Source: Crocosphaera chwakensis CCY0110
GTDB taxonomy: Bacteria; Cyanobacteriota; Cyanobacteriia; Cyanobacteriales; Microcystaceae
Direction: 5' to 3'
Length of the DNA: 64,000 bases
NCBI RefSeq assembly: GCF_000169335.1
Contig: NZ_AAXW01000001.1
Coordinates: 124,001-188,000, forward strand
A program made the position numbers and the translations under genes. This document shows positions 35,924 to 44,202 of this stretch, one piece after another. The notes below the pieces were generated by a model that saw only the letters and a program-made list of their open reading frames with translations, was not told where the DNA came from and made no database searches. Within the stretch, counting starts at the first letter, position 1. The number at the start of each line of letters is the position of its first letter.

Positions 35924-36823
35924 TCAAGTTAACGCTTCAAAACCTGCCACTACATCTAACAATTCTGAAGTAATTGCACTTTGACGTTGACGACGATATT
36001 GACCATTGAGTTCATCGAGATGTTCTTCAATATTCTTCTGGGCCGACTGCATAGCAGCAAGACGACTGGCGTTTTCACTGGCCAAGGAAGCAGCAACCGC
36101 ACGATAGAGAGACACAAAGAGATATTGACTAATCAGTTCTTTAAAAAGGTCTTGCCAGTTCATGGTAAAGGTGGGAAGGGTATCAGTGGGCCAGTCTTTT
36201 TGTTCTAAAGAGCGTAACCAATCTCGATCAAGGGGTAATAATTGTTGATAAGAGGAACGATAGGAAGATCCTGAAGTGGGTTGATTGTAAAACAGTAAAA
36301 TTTTGCTAATTTTATGTTTTTCTTGCCAATCATCCAGCATTAACAATATATCTTGTACCGTTTCCCCGATGCCTTCTACGGAAGTAGGTAACATAAATTG
36401 ATTGGCCAGTTGATAGGAACTGGTTTTAAAATAAGGAATTAAGCGAGAGCCGACCGTTGCCACAAAAAGATTTTTGGGCTTCGATAAGGACTGAAGCTTA
36501 TTTTTAGCATATTTAGCCATATTTTCATTAAACTGACCACATAAGCCTTGATCCGACCCTAAAATAATGGCTCCAATGTTGGGGTCAGGAAGATTATTTT
36601 TTTCTTTTATGGTTAAAACAAGAGATTTTCCTGCAAAATAACGCTCTTTTGCCAGAATTTCAAACCCCATCTCTACAGTATGATTATATTCCACTAAAGA
36701 TTCCACTGCTTGCTCATACTGTCGAATACTAACAGCAGCAAGGGCCTTCATGGTTTTTACTACCGAATATAAATCTTGAACACTATCAAGGGTTGCTTTG
36801 AGAGATTCAGGGGTTTGAGACAT
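35924..36823 (-). CDS. atpG: Orphan N-ATPase (Na+-type F1Fo) gamma subunit
   Basis: A 299-residue F1 gamma subunit. The N-terminal LYSVVKTMKALAAVSIRQYE and C-terminal AASLASENASRLAAMQSAQK helices form the rotor shaft. This N-terminal wording is that of the N-ATPase branch, not of the photosynthetic ATP synthase, whose gamma begins with a KITEAMRLVAAAKVRRAQ-type helix. In N-ATPase operons atpG is the last gene, but here no other subunit lies upstream within the window. The ORF is intact. It is either a relic or works in trans with subunits elsewhere. Confidence 0.8.
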   Translation of the reverse strand: MSQTPESLKATLDSVQDLYSVVKTMKALAAVSIRQYEQAVESLVEYNHTVEMGFEILAKERYFAGKSLVLTIKEKNNLPDPNIGAIILGSDQGLCGQFNENMAKYAKNKLQSLSKPKNLFVATVGSRLIPYFKTSSYQLANQFMLPTSVEGIGETVQDILLMLDDWQEKHKISKILLFYNQPTSGSSYRSSYQQLLPLDRDWLRSLEQKDWPTDTLPTFTMNWQDLFKELISQYLFVSLYRAVAASLASENASRLAAMQSAQKNIEEHLDELNGQYRRQRQSAITSELLDVVAGFEALT

Positions 36824-36868
36824 GATGTTAACCGATACCTATTTCCTAAAGTTTAAACATTTTAGTCT

Positions 36869-36904
36869 GTAGGTTAGTTAAAGCAGCGAAACCTAACTCT
36901 TAGC
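36869..36904. repeat. Dispersed palindromic repeat, divergent copy
   Basis: GTAGGTTAGTTAAAGCAGCG followed by AAACCTAACTCTTAGC is a hairpin related to the repeats at 37616, 38399 and 39029. It lies upstream of atpG. Confidence 0.5.
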
Positions 36905-37029
36905 TAACTATATGTGCAGCAACGAAACCCGACTTACTAAATCAGCGATCGCTAATTTAACTCGCCCTATTAATTTAGCATAAGCTTTTTTGTTTGATTT
37001 CTGATTAATTGGATTAAACTATTATTGAA

Positions 37030-37467
37030 CTATTGTTGTGAAGCAATTGGTCGTTCACCGTCGATATCTAATGTATCTACGACCTGATATTTGTTAGCCA
37101 TAATGGGACGAGTTCCGTCTGCTTCAAAAGTTTCAACAACATTTGTGTCACTATTATTTACGGGACGTTCACCATCTATTTCTAACGTCTTGTCTGCTTC
37201 TACATTATCAGAATCTGTCAAAGCATTATTGTCTATATTTAGAACTTCTCTGACTTCTGAATCCTTATTATTTGTCGAAAAACTTTTAGATTCGCGATTA
37301 TTAGAATCATCCTTTTCAGTTGTTTGATTGCGTGTTACATAATCAAAACCTTTAACGACTGGACGAACTCCATCCTCCTCAAATGTCTCTACTATTTCTA
37401 CTTCTTGGCTTTCAATGGGACGAGTTCCATCTGCTTCAAAAGTTTTATTTTCTTGATGTTTAACCAT
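37030..37467 (-). CDS. Protein with five TFEADGTRPI-type repeats
   Basis: 145 residues, acidic and low in hydrophobics. An 11-residue unit occurs five times: KTFEADGTRPI, ETFEEDGVRPV, KTLEIDGERPV, ETFEADGTRPI and DTLDIDGERPI. Between repeats 2 and 3 lies a polar, Asn/Ser/Asp-rich linker of about 60 residues. No signal peptide and no known domain. It is probably disordered with short repeated binding motifs. I do not recognise a function. Confidence 0.6.
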   Translation of the reverse strand: MVKHQENKTFEADGTRPIESQEVEIVETFEEDGVRPVVKGFDYVTRNQTTEKDDSNNRESKSFSTNNKDSEVREVLNIDNNALTDSDNVEADKTLEIDGERPVNNSDTNVVETFEADGTRPIMANKYQVVDTLDIDGERPIASQQ

Positions 37468-37615
37468 ACTAAATATTTAAAATTGCTATTTTATTTAATA
37501 AATATCGTATCGCAACACGACAATAATTAAATCTAACTAAGGTGTTATATTTTTAAGGTGTCTATACTAAATTACTAATTAATACCAAAGCGAAAAATTA
37601 AGGATGAGTAGGTAC

Positions 37616-37645
37616 GTTGGGTAGAGGGACGAAACCCAACTCATA
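37616..37645. repeat. Dispersed palindromic repeat GTTGGGTAGAGG...
   Basis: GTTGGGTAGAGGGACGAAAC with its end CCAACTCATA forms a GTTGGGT/ACCCAAC hairpin. It lies just downstream of hicB (minus strand). Other copies are at 38399-38427 and 39029-39063. Confidence 0.7.
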
Positions 37646-37657
37646 ACCTCTGAAAAA

Positions 37658-38098
37658 TTAGGGACGAGTCGAAGTAATAGTAAGAGAAATATGTTGACCT
37701 AAAGCTTGTAAAGCGCGTTCTATGGTAGGAAGCTTGGTACGATGATGAGGATCGAGAATTCTACGAACTTCTTTTTCATCAACATTGAGTAAAGAGGCTA
37801 ATTGTACTTTAGAAAGGGTAGATTCTTTCATGGCGAGATAAACAGAAGCTTTAAGGGCAGTTTGAATGGGAAGATAAACCTTGTATTCATCCTCAGTTAA
37901 AGGTGATGAAATAGGAATTTCCCGTTGATCGTCAATACGGGCTGCGATCGCTTCTTCTAGACAATCACTGGCTTCGATTAAAGCTGATTCTACATTATCA
38001 CCTTGAGTAATTGCCTCTGGTATATCTCTCACCGTAACTATCCATCCACCGTCTACGTCATCAGGGGTTAATTTAGCCCCGTAGCAAAACCGACTCAT
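37658..38098 (-). CDS. hicB: HicB-family antitoxin
   Basis: 146 residues from ATG 38098, chosen for the AGAGG seven bases upstream; two in-frame ATGs lie earlier. The N-terminal half is the partial RNase-H-fold HicB domain (GGWIVTVRDIPEAITQGDNV, EASDCLEEAI). The C-terminal half is a helix-turn-helix (KVQLASLLNVDEKEVRRILD). It neutralises HicA and represses the operon. It follows hicA, the classical toxin-first order. Confidence 0.85.
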   Translation of the reverse strand: MSRFCYGAKLTPDDVDGGWIVTVRDIPEAITQGDNVESALIEASDCLEEAIAARIDDQREIPISSPLTEDEYKVYLPIQTALKASVYLAMKESTLSKVQLASLLNVDEKEVRRILDPHHRTKLPTIERALQALGQHISLTITSTRP

Positions 38099-38108
38099 TG
38101 TCATACCT

Positions 38109-38342
38109 CTAGATAATGTCATCTTCTTCTAAACCTAACTGCTTTAACATCGCTTTGACTGTACCTGTTTTGAGTTCCTGTGACGGATTTCTAACAATTG
38201 TTAGTCTTTCGCCGAAGTATAGGGTAACATGGCTTCCTTTTCCCCTTTTTTTATCCACATAAGCCTTAATTCCTTGCTTTTTTGCTAACTTCTTAATTTT
38301 TTTAATAAACTCATTCCCTTTCATTGACTGATTTTCGGACAT
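38109..38342 (-). CDS. hicA: HicA-family mRNA interferase toxin
   Basis: 77 residues from ATG 38342, which is preceded by AAGG; the longer frame would need a TTG. The double-stranded RNA-binding-like fold has the catalytic histidine in GKGSHVTLYFG and the ending ELKTGTVKAMLKQLGL. HicA cleaves mRNA until bound by HicB. A palindrome resembling a Fur-family box lies 37 nt upstream. Confidence 0.85.
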   Translation of the reverse strand: MSENQSMKGNEFIKKIKKLAKKQGIKAYVDKKRGKGSHVTLYFGERLTIVRNPSQELKTGTVKAMLKQLGLEEDDII

Positions 38343-38378
38343 TTTTGCCTTATTTGTCAACCATAACTTTTTCAATTA

Positions 38379-38393
38379 TGAGAATCATTCTTA
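38379..38393. promoter_or_regulatory. Fur-family-like palindrome before hicA
   Basis: TGAGAATCATTCTTA is a near-perfect 7-1-7 palindrome (one mismatch pair) resembling Fur-type boxes. It lies 37 nt before the hicA start. It may equally be the HicB operator or coincidence. Confidence 0.35.
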
Positions 38394-38398
38394 ATCTT

Positions 38399-38427
38399 GT
38401 TGGGTTTCGTTCCTCTACCCAACCTAC
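38399..38427. repeat. Dispersed palindromic repeat, inverted copy
   Basis: GTTGGGTTTCGTTCCTCTAC followed by CCAACCTAC is the reverse complement form of the repeats at 37616 and 39029. It separates hicBA from the pentapeptide gene. Confidence 0.7.
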
Positions 38428-38447
38428 GAGATCGGCGCACTGCTCCT

Positions 38448-38987
38448 TTACTTGCTGATAGATTTCCAGTCTCCGAAGTAGGGTCCTTTTTCAATAGTGC
38501 CATCAAACATGATAGTATCGCAGATAAAATTCGCACCTCTACAGATCAAGTCGTGGAGGGCGGGAGTAGCATCTCTAAAATCAGCCTCAATCAAAGTAGC
38601 GTTACTGAAGGGAGTAAGTTTAGCTCCGCAGAAGATAGCCTGGGTAGCGTTGATGAAATTCAAGTCAGTGTCAGTCAAATCGGCATTGGTCAAATTACAC
38701 AGATACAAGTTGGCACATTCCAAATTGGCATTCCTAATAATTGCGCCTTCCAACCGAGCTTCTATCAAGCAAGCACTGAAAAGATCGGCTCCAGTAAGGT
38801 CGGCTTTTCTCAAGTCGGCCTCACTCAAATCGGCTCCCCGCAAGTTAATGTCCCGCAAAACAGCACCTTCAAGATCGATCCAGTTCCGTCCACATCCGCT
38901 TTCTCTGACTACTACAGCACCAGCGAAATTTCGCTCACCGAAGGTGTACTTTTTCAACAATTCATCAGTAGTAATTTCCCAAACCAT
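38448..38987 (-). CDS. Pentapeptide-repeat protein
   Basis: 179 residues. The pentapeptide consensus A(D/N)LxX runs through residues about 38-150, for example LRGADLSEADLRKADLTGAD and CANLYLCNLTNADLTDTDL, and should fold as a right-handed quadrilateral helix. The N-terminus (ITTDELLKKYTFGERNFAG) is the usual cap, shared with the protein at 60241. Function unknown. The plus-strand frames opposite it are shadows. The gene is bracketed by inverted copies of a palindromic repeat. Confidence 0.85.
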   Translation of the reverse strand: MVWEITTDELLKKYTFGERNFAGAVVVRESGCGRNWIDLEGAVLRDINLRGADLSEADLRKADLTGADLFSACLIEARLEGAIIRNANLECANLYLCNLTNADLTDTDLNFINATQAIFCGAKLTPFSNATLIEADFRDATPALHDLICRGANFICDTIMFDGTIEKGPYFGDWKSISK

Positions 38988-39028
38988 AATTCAACCTTTA
39001 ACCTCGTTTCTAATATCAACAATAGTAT

Positions 39029-39063
39029 GTAGGTTGAGTAGAGGAACGAAAGCCAATTCATAG
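39029..39063. repeat. Dispersed palindromic repeat
   Basis: GTAGGTTGAGTAGAGGAACG followed by AAAGCCAATTCATAG is similar to 37616-37645 and inverted relative to 38399-38427. It lies upstream of the pentapeptide gene. Confidence 0.65.
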
Positions 39064-39099
39064 CATCTTTGTTATCGTTTATTGATGCAATGAAAAAAA

Positions 39100-39172
39100 T
39101 CCAGGGTGCAGGAGTTGAACCTGCCTAGCACGAATTATGAGTTCGTTGCCTAAACCGCTCGGCCAACCCTGG
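39100..39172 (-). tRNA. tRNA-Ile(CAT), lysidine type
   Basis: A 73-nt cloverleaf on the minus strand. Acceptor CCAGGGT/ACCCTGG, discriminator A, anticodon stem ACGAA/TTCGT around CTCATAA, T arm GCAGG TTCAACT CCTGC. The anticodon CAT could mean Met, but the D arm (GCCGAGCGGTTTAGGC) and loop resemble plastid trnI-CAU. I therefore read it as the minor Ile tRNA whose C34 becomes lysidine. A CAT elongator Met remains possible. Confidence 0.85.
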
Positions 39173-39223
39173 AAATAAGGCTAAATAATTTTAGTCCTTA
39201 TCAATTATAACGTTTCAAGAACC

Positions 39224-41035
39224 CTATTGGTTAACAAATTTGCTCATAACTTCAGCATTATCGCTCCAAACAGCAGCAATATTAATGGTTCCATTCAAGA
39301 AGTTTTGACGACAAGCGCGACGCTGAATTTTACCACTGGCGGTTTTTAACACAGTTCCAGATTTAGCTAAAACAATAGCATAAGTTTGTATTTCGTGTTC
39401 TTCAGCAATTTCTTGACGAATATCTCCCAATAATTGCTCAAAGTCCAAGTCTCCGCTTCGTCTTTCCAACTCCTGCACAATCACTAATTGTTCTTCTCCC
39501 TCCACTTCAACGGAAAAAGCAGCCCCATAGTCAGACCGAAAAACAGGGTTAAGATGTTGTACACTCCACTCAATATCTTGGGGATAATGATTCGTTCCTC
39601 GAATAATAATCAAGTCTTTCATCCGTCCCGTAATATAGAGTTCTCCCTCTTTTAAAAACCCTAAATCTCCTGTTCTTAAAAAAGGCCCTTCTTCCGTACC
39701 CTTGATATAAGCTTGGAAGGTTTCTTCTGTTGCGTCTTTTCTTTGCCAGTAACCCTGAGCTACACTAGGGTCAGATACCCAAATTTCTCCTACTTCATCA
39801 TCAGCGCAACGGGTTAAGGTATCGGGGTTAACGATCGCCACTTTAGTCTCACAGACTAACTGTCCGCAACTCGCCATGATACGGGTTCCTTTTTCCTGTT
39901 GGGGATCAGCTTCTACAATTTTATCTTGTTCTAAGGCTGACGCATCTAAACAAGCAAACACGGGATGGGTTCCTTTGGGTTTAGTCGATACCAGTAACGT
40001 ATATTCTGCTAACCCGTAAGCTGGGGCGAAAGTTTCCCAGCGAAACCCACAAGTGGAAAAGGTTTCAACAAAATTCATCATCACCTTGGGGTTAATGGGT
40101 TCAGCCGCGTTTCCGGCTGCTTGCCAACTACTTAAGTCCAGTTGTGCCATATCTTTGCTTCTGAGGCGACGCAAACATAAGTCATAGGCAAAGTTAGGAC
40201 CTTGAGAATGGGTGACTTTGTACTTGGTGATGTTACGCAACCATTGAATAGGACGCTTAATAAAGGAAAAAGGAGACATTAAATAACAAGGGGTTCCGTT
40301 GTACAAAGGAACGGTTATCCCTTCTACTAAGCCATAATCATGAAAATAGGGCATCCAAGTATGGGTAACACTATTTTCATCGTAGCCACAGGCTCGTTGT
40401 AAATAGTGGGCATGGTGCATTAAATTGAAGTGAGATAACATGACTCCTTTGGGAGTAGAAGTTGAGCCAGAGGTATATTGTAAGTAAGCTAATTCATCTT
40501 TATCCACCTGGGGATCTTTCCACCCCTCAGCCAGCGATAAATCCACCTTAGCGGTGTCGATCCACTTCATTTGCTCAAATTCGGGGAATTCCTCTTTAAC
40601 GTCTTCTACCAGGGATAAAATAGCCTCTGTGGTGAGGGCAAAGGTAGCGTTAGCATCCTGTACAATAGACCGCAGACGGGGTAAAGTCCGTTTCAGTCTT
40701 CCTGACTCCGGTGGGGGGACGGGAATGGCAATAACCCCAGCATATAAACAGCCACAAAAAGCTGCAATGACTTCTAACCCTTGGGGATATAAAAGTAATG
40801 CTCGTTCTCCTCTAGCTTGATATTTTTGTAGTAAGGTAGCGATCGCTTTAGCTTGTCGATCTAATTCTGCGTAAGTTAAGGGTGGGGTTTCTTTTTTTCC
40901 GTCTATTAAAAAAGTATAGGCGTGACCTTCTGGGGTTTGCTGAGCCCTTAGACGCAATAATTCTATTAAGGTGGTGGGAGTGGTTAAAGATTTTTCTAAG
41001 CTTTGAGTCATGGTTATCTTTGAAGAAGGAGTCAC
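39224..41035 (-). CDS. Stand-alone fatty acyl-AMP ligase (FAAL)
   Basis: 603 residues (595 if translation starts at the ninth codon, MTQSLEKS). Adenylation motif YTSGSTSTPKGV near 190, WMPYFHDYGLVEG and the AEYTLLVS and TGDLGF motifs mark FAALs. These activate fatty acids as acyl-adenylates and load them on acyl-carrier proteins instead of CoA. In cyanobacteria FAALs usually start polyketide, olefin or lipopeptide pathways. No carrier protein or synthase gene is nearby, so the partner must be encoded elsewhere. Confidence 0.88.
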   Translation of the reverse strand: MTPSSKITMTQSLEKSLTTPTTLIELLRLRAQQTPEGHAYTFLIDGKKETPPLTYAELDRQAKAIATLLQKYQARGERALLLYPQGLEVIAAFCGCLYAGVIAIPVPPPESGRLKRTLPRLRSIVQDANATFALTTEAILSLVEDVKEEFPEFEQMKWIDTAKVDLSLAEGWKDPQVDKDELAYLQYTSGSTSTPKGVMLSHFNLMHHAHYLQRACGYDENSVTHTWMPYFHDYGLVEGITVPLYNGTPCYLMSPFSFIKRPIQWLRNITKYKVTHSQGPNFAYDLCLRRLRSKDMAQLDLSSWQAAGNAAEPINPKVMMNFVETFSTCGFRWETFAPAYGLAEYTLLVSTKPKGTHPVFACLDASALEQDKIVEADPQQEKGTRIMASCGQLVCETKVAIVNPDTLTRCADDEVGEIWVSDPSVAQGYWQRKDATEETFQAYIKGTEEGPFLRTGDLGFLKEGELYITGRMKDLIIIRGTNHYPQDIEWSVQHLNPVFRSDYGAAFSVEVEGEEQLVIVQELERRSGDLDFEQLLGDIRQEIAEEHEIQTYAIVLAKSGTVLKTASGKIQRRACRQNFLNGTINIAAVWSDNAEVMSKFVNQ

Positions 41036-41221
41036 CGAGTCAGAATAATAGTTAACATTGAATTTTTACCCCAAAAAGACGATAAAACGTTTAAGGGTAA
41101 AAGGATACAGAATAGCGAGTTTAAATATATCAACAAACTGTATCAATTCTAAAGGAAATCTTCACTTTGGCAAGTGCAAGTTATTAGTTACTCTTCCCTT
41201 TTCCTTATTTCCTGTTCACTG

Positions 41222-41770
41222 TTAAAACGGAAGACGAGGAACTTTACTGACAAACCCTTCTATGTTTTGATAAATTTCTGCTAAGCGATCGCCGTCTACA
41301 TGAATTTCTTCGGTGGGATAGTTCTCAAATATTTCAATTAATCTTATATTTTTATCAGATAACGCAGAGGTAACTAAGGCCCCTCTTAATGATTCTCTAT
41401 TAGCTCTTTTTGATGGGGTATGAATCACTTCTCCAATGGGATCGAGTACGATTCCTCCTGCAAAACTATTAAGAGCTTTTGATAAAAAAACAGGATCAAC
41501 ATCGACGTTATTATTTAATAATGCCCTTAATTCTTCTGGTTCTTTATTAGCTAATTTTAAATAGGATCTGAGGGATCTTGATGCTTCTCCTGTCTCTGCT
41601 AATTGACTTAACTCTTCAACGGAGACAGATTCTCTTAAAATACTGTATTTCAATATAACAGTTTCAGCAGCTTGAACTGGTACTTTAGCTGAAAATATCC
41701 CTAAGATAGAAACTAAGAGACTCAACACAATATGATTTTTCTTAGATAGCTTTTTCTTCTGTGTCATCAT
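41222..41770 (-). CDS. Exported DUF1400 protein
   Basis: 182 residues. Signal peptide ending near VPVQAAE (residue 34), then the DUF1400 domain: AETVILKYSILRESVSVEEL, the YLKLANKEPEELRALL helix and FVSKVPRLPF at the end. In cyanobacteria this domain also precedes alpha/beta hydrolases; here it stands alone. Role unknown. Confidence 0.78.
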   Translation of the reverse strand: MMTQKKKLSKKNHIVLSLLVSILGIFSAKVPVQAAETVILKYSILRESVSVEELSQLAETGEASRSLRSYLKLANKEPEELRALLNNNVDVDPVFLSKALNSFAGGIVLDPIGEVIHTPSKRANRESLRGALVTSALSDKNIRLIEIFENYPTEEIHVDGDRLAEIYQNIEGFVSKVPRLPF

Positions 41771-41975
41771 TGTTAATTTATTGACCTATTAATATTTTTA
41801 TCTCTATTATTCTAACTAAGATAAAATGATTTGCCCCAAATTTCAAGACAGTAACTTAAGGTGTCACAGACAAGATTCTCATCAAGTTATCACGCTTCTC
41901 GGATACAGCATTGCCTGTTGCCTTTTACCTTGAATATAATAGATAGAGTGGCTTGGAAAATAAGGAAGGTATTAT

Positions 41976-43301
41976 ATGACACTTCAGCCTGAAATTATGC
42001 AATCTGTTGAACAATTGGGCTACCGTGTCACTGTGGGAGACGTAGCAGCAAAATCAGGATTAAATATTAATTTAGCACAACAAGGACTGCTGGCTTTAGC
42101 ATCTGATGTTTCGGGACATCTACAAGTTGCAGAGTCAGGAGACATTATTTATCTTTTTCCTGAAAATTTTAGAACAATTCTTCGTAATAAATACTGGAAA
42201 TTACAATTCAAAGAAACTTGGGAAAAAATCTGGAAAGTTCTATTTTATATTATTCGTATCTCTTTTGGAATTATTTTAATTGCTTCAATTATTTTAATGT
42301 TAGTTGCTATCACTGTTATTGTTATTGGTCTTAATTCTAGTCGTGAAGGAGATAATAGTTCTGGAAGTCGTAGCAGAAGTTATCGAGGAGGAGGATTCTT
42401 TTTCTTTCCCAATTTTAATAATCTCTTTTGGATTTTTTATCCTGATTATGGTTACCGTCGTCATGGTTACAATTCTTCTAGAAGATCCAACAATAGAAAT
42501 TCTAACGAGATGAATTTTTTAGAAGCTATTTTTTCCTTTTTATTCGGAGATGGCGATCCTAATTACAATTTAGAAGAACGTCGTTGGAAGGCGATCGGAA
42601 CAGTTATTAAAAATAATAAGGGGTCAATTATTGCTGAACAAGTGGCTCCCTATCTCGATAATATTGATCGATATAATCAAGAGAATGAAGACTATATTTT
42701 ACCTGTATTAACTCGTTTTAATGGAAGTCCTGAAGTCTCCCCTAATGGTGAATTAATCTATTATTTTCCTGAGTTACAAGTCACGGTTCAAGAATCAACT
42801 CAAAAATCTATTTCTAGTTATCTACGAGAAAGATTATATAAATTTAGTGAAGCTGCTAGCAGTCAAATTATGTTAGCTATTGGCTTAGGGGCATTTAATT
42901 TCATTCTAGCGTTAGTATTAGGATCATTTTTAAAAGATCCTGCTATTGTGGCACAATTTGGTGGGTTTATTGCCTTTGTTAATTCAATTTATTGGTTATT
43001 ATTAGGGTATGCGATCGCCTTTTTAGGAATTCCTGCTATTCGTTATTTTGTTGTTCAAGCAAGAAACAGTAAAATTGAAGAAAGGAATGCTAAAAGACAA
43101 GAAAGAACTAAACTATTACAGAATAAAGATCAAACTATACAACATAAATTAGAATATGCTTCTCAATTTGCCACTCAAGCTATTCTGCAACAATCTGATA
43201 TTGCTTATACGACAGAAAAAGATATCTTAGAACAAGAAATCGAACAAGCGGACAAAATTGATCAAGAATGGAAAAAACGCCTTGATGCTTCTGATGATTA
43301 A
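41976..43301 (+). CDS. Conserved cyanobacterial/plastid membrane protein
   Basis: 441 residues. Residues 1-75 look like a winged-helix domain (YRVTVGDVAAKSGLNINLAQ, GLLALASDVSGHLQ). A membrane segment at about 88-118 and a Ser/Arg/Tyr/Gly-rich loop at 122-165 follow. A second copy of the winged-helix-like unit spans about 205-270, with VSPNGELIYYFPEL mirroring the first copy's ending GDIIYLFPE. Two more membrane segments (about 292-312 and 325-355) and a charged coiled tail complete it. Similar proteins exist in plant plastids. Function unknown. Confidence 0.65.
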   Translation: MTLQPEIMQSVEQLGYRVTVGDVAAKSGLNINLAQQGLLALASDVSGHLQVAESGDIIYLFPENFRTILRNKYWKLQFKETWEKIWKVLFYIIRISFGIILIASIILMLVAITVIVIGLNSSREGDNSSGSRSRSYRGGGFFFFPNFNNLFWIFYPDYGYRRHGYNSSRRSNNRNSNEMNFLEAIFSFLFGDGDPNYNLEERRWKAIGTVIKNNKGSIIAEQVAPYLDNIDRYNQENEDYILPVLTRFNGSPEVSPNGELIYYFPELQVTVQESTQKSISSYLRERLYKFSEAASSQIMLAIGLGAFNFILALVLGSFLKDPAIVAQFGGFIAFVNSIYWLLLGYAIAFLGIPAIRYFVVQARNSKIEERNAKRQERTKLLQNKDQTIQHKLEYASQFATQAILQQSDIAYTTEKDILEQEIEQADKIDQEWKKRLDASDD

Positions 43302-43476
43302 TGCTTATTTTCTGGTTAAGCTCTGTATATTGCTTATCCATTTTCTGCTCGATTTTGCCTAACCCTGTATCTAATTTTTAGGTAATTCCTTTTAACATAT
43401 CTTCCAGGGTGTAAGTAACAGTAATAGGTTCTTGAGTCATAATAAGTCCTACATGATTATAATTCTAAATTCTCGA

Positions 43477-44199
43477 TTATTCATAATCTAAAATAACCTG
43501 TACCCATTTCGGAGGACGAGGAATACGATTACCTAATTTATCTAACACTAATAAAGCTACCAAATGTACCGCAAATAAATAAATCAGACTATTGACAAAA
43601 ACTAGAACAACTGCTAGTAGTTGAATGAAAATAGCACTAGGTTGAGTTAATATTCCTAATTTTAAAAAAATCCATTCAGCTAATCCAGTCATCTGATTAA
43701 TGATGTATTGCCATAAATCTTCCCCTAAGAGAATAGAGAATAACCAAAAGCGAAAAAAGAACCCAAACGTCCCCAATAACGCTCCTGTAATCATGGAAAA
43801 CTCCCAGGGGAGACCTCTACGCCAAAATGCTCCTAACTGAACCCCCATCACTCCATAGGGAATCAAAAAGACAATACTACGAGTAGGCCCCATTAATACC
43901 GTTAATAATAACCCCGATACTAAAGCACCCATCCAAGCTGAACGGTTTCCCCAACGCAGATAAAGTAAAGCAATGGGAATAGGGAAAAATATCCGTAACA
44001 GGGGGCCAACAGGAAAATAATAGTTAATCAACCAAATTAAGCTACCGGCGCTGGCCAAAAAAGCAGTTTCCACCATCGCCAGGGTTTGACGAATTTTAGC
44101 AGATTTGGGGTTTAACGGAGGGGTTGGCATTTTGAGAGGGGTAGGTTGAGGTTCATTGCTTAACTCGTCCCTCTCATCTACCCAGTTGGCATCATCCAT
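43477..44199 (-). CDS. DUF2232 family membrane protein
   Basis: 240 residues. A proline-rich cytoplasmic N-terminus of about 40 residues is followed by some six membrane segments. FPIPIALLYLRWGNRSAWMG is the conserved DUF2232 feature, found also near ribosomal protein genes in Firmicutes. Role unknown, with transporter-like proposals only. It begins 3 nt after the Crp-family regulator stop, so the two are one transcript. Confidence 0.75.
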   Translation of the reverse strand: MDDANWVDERDELSNEPQPTPLKMPTPPLNPKSAKIRQTLAMVETAFLASAGSLIWLINYYFPVGPLLRIFFPIPIALLYLRWGNRSAWMGALVSGLLLTVLMGPTRSIVFLIPYGVMGVQLGAFWRRGLPWEFSMITGALLGTFGFFFRFWLFSILLGEDLWQYIINQMTGLAEWIFLKLGILTQPSAIFIQLLAVVLVFVNSLIYLFAVHLVALLVLDKLGNRIPRPPKWVQVILDYE

Positions 44200-44202
44200 A
44201 AG

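Noticed and set aside
38397..39063. Plus-strand frames of 211 and 188 residues
   Set aside because: They are shadows of the pentapeptide-repeat gene on the minus strand. Their periodicity comes from the repeat codons.
36869..39063. The GTTGGGT palindromes as ordinary terminators
   Set aside because: They lack T runs, occur in both orientations and share loop sequence, so they are better read as a dispersed repeat family.
39100..39172. tRNA-Met reading of the CAT tRNA
   Set aside because: The anticodon fits, but the arms resemble plastid trnI-CAU more closely. Kept as alternative in the entry.
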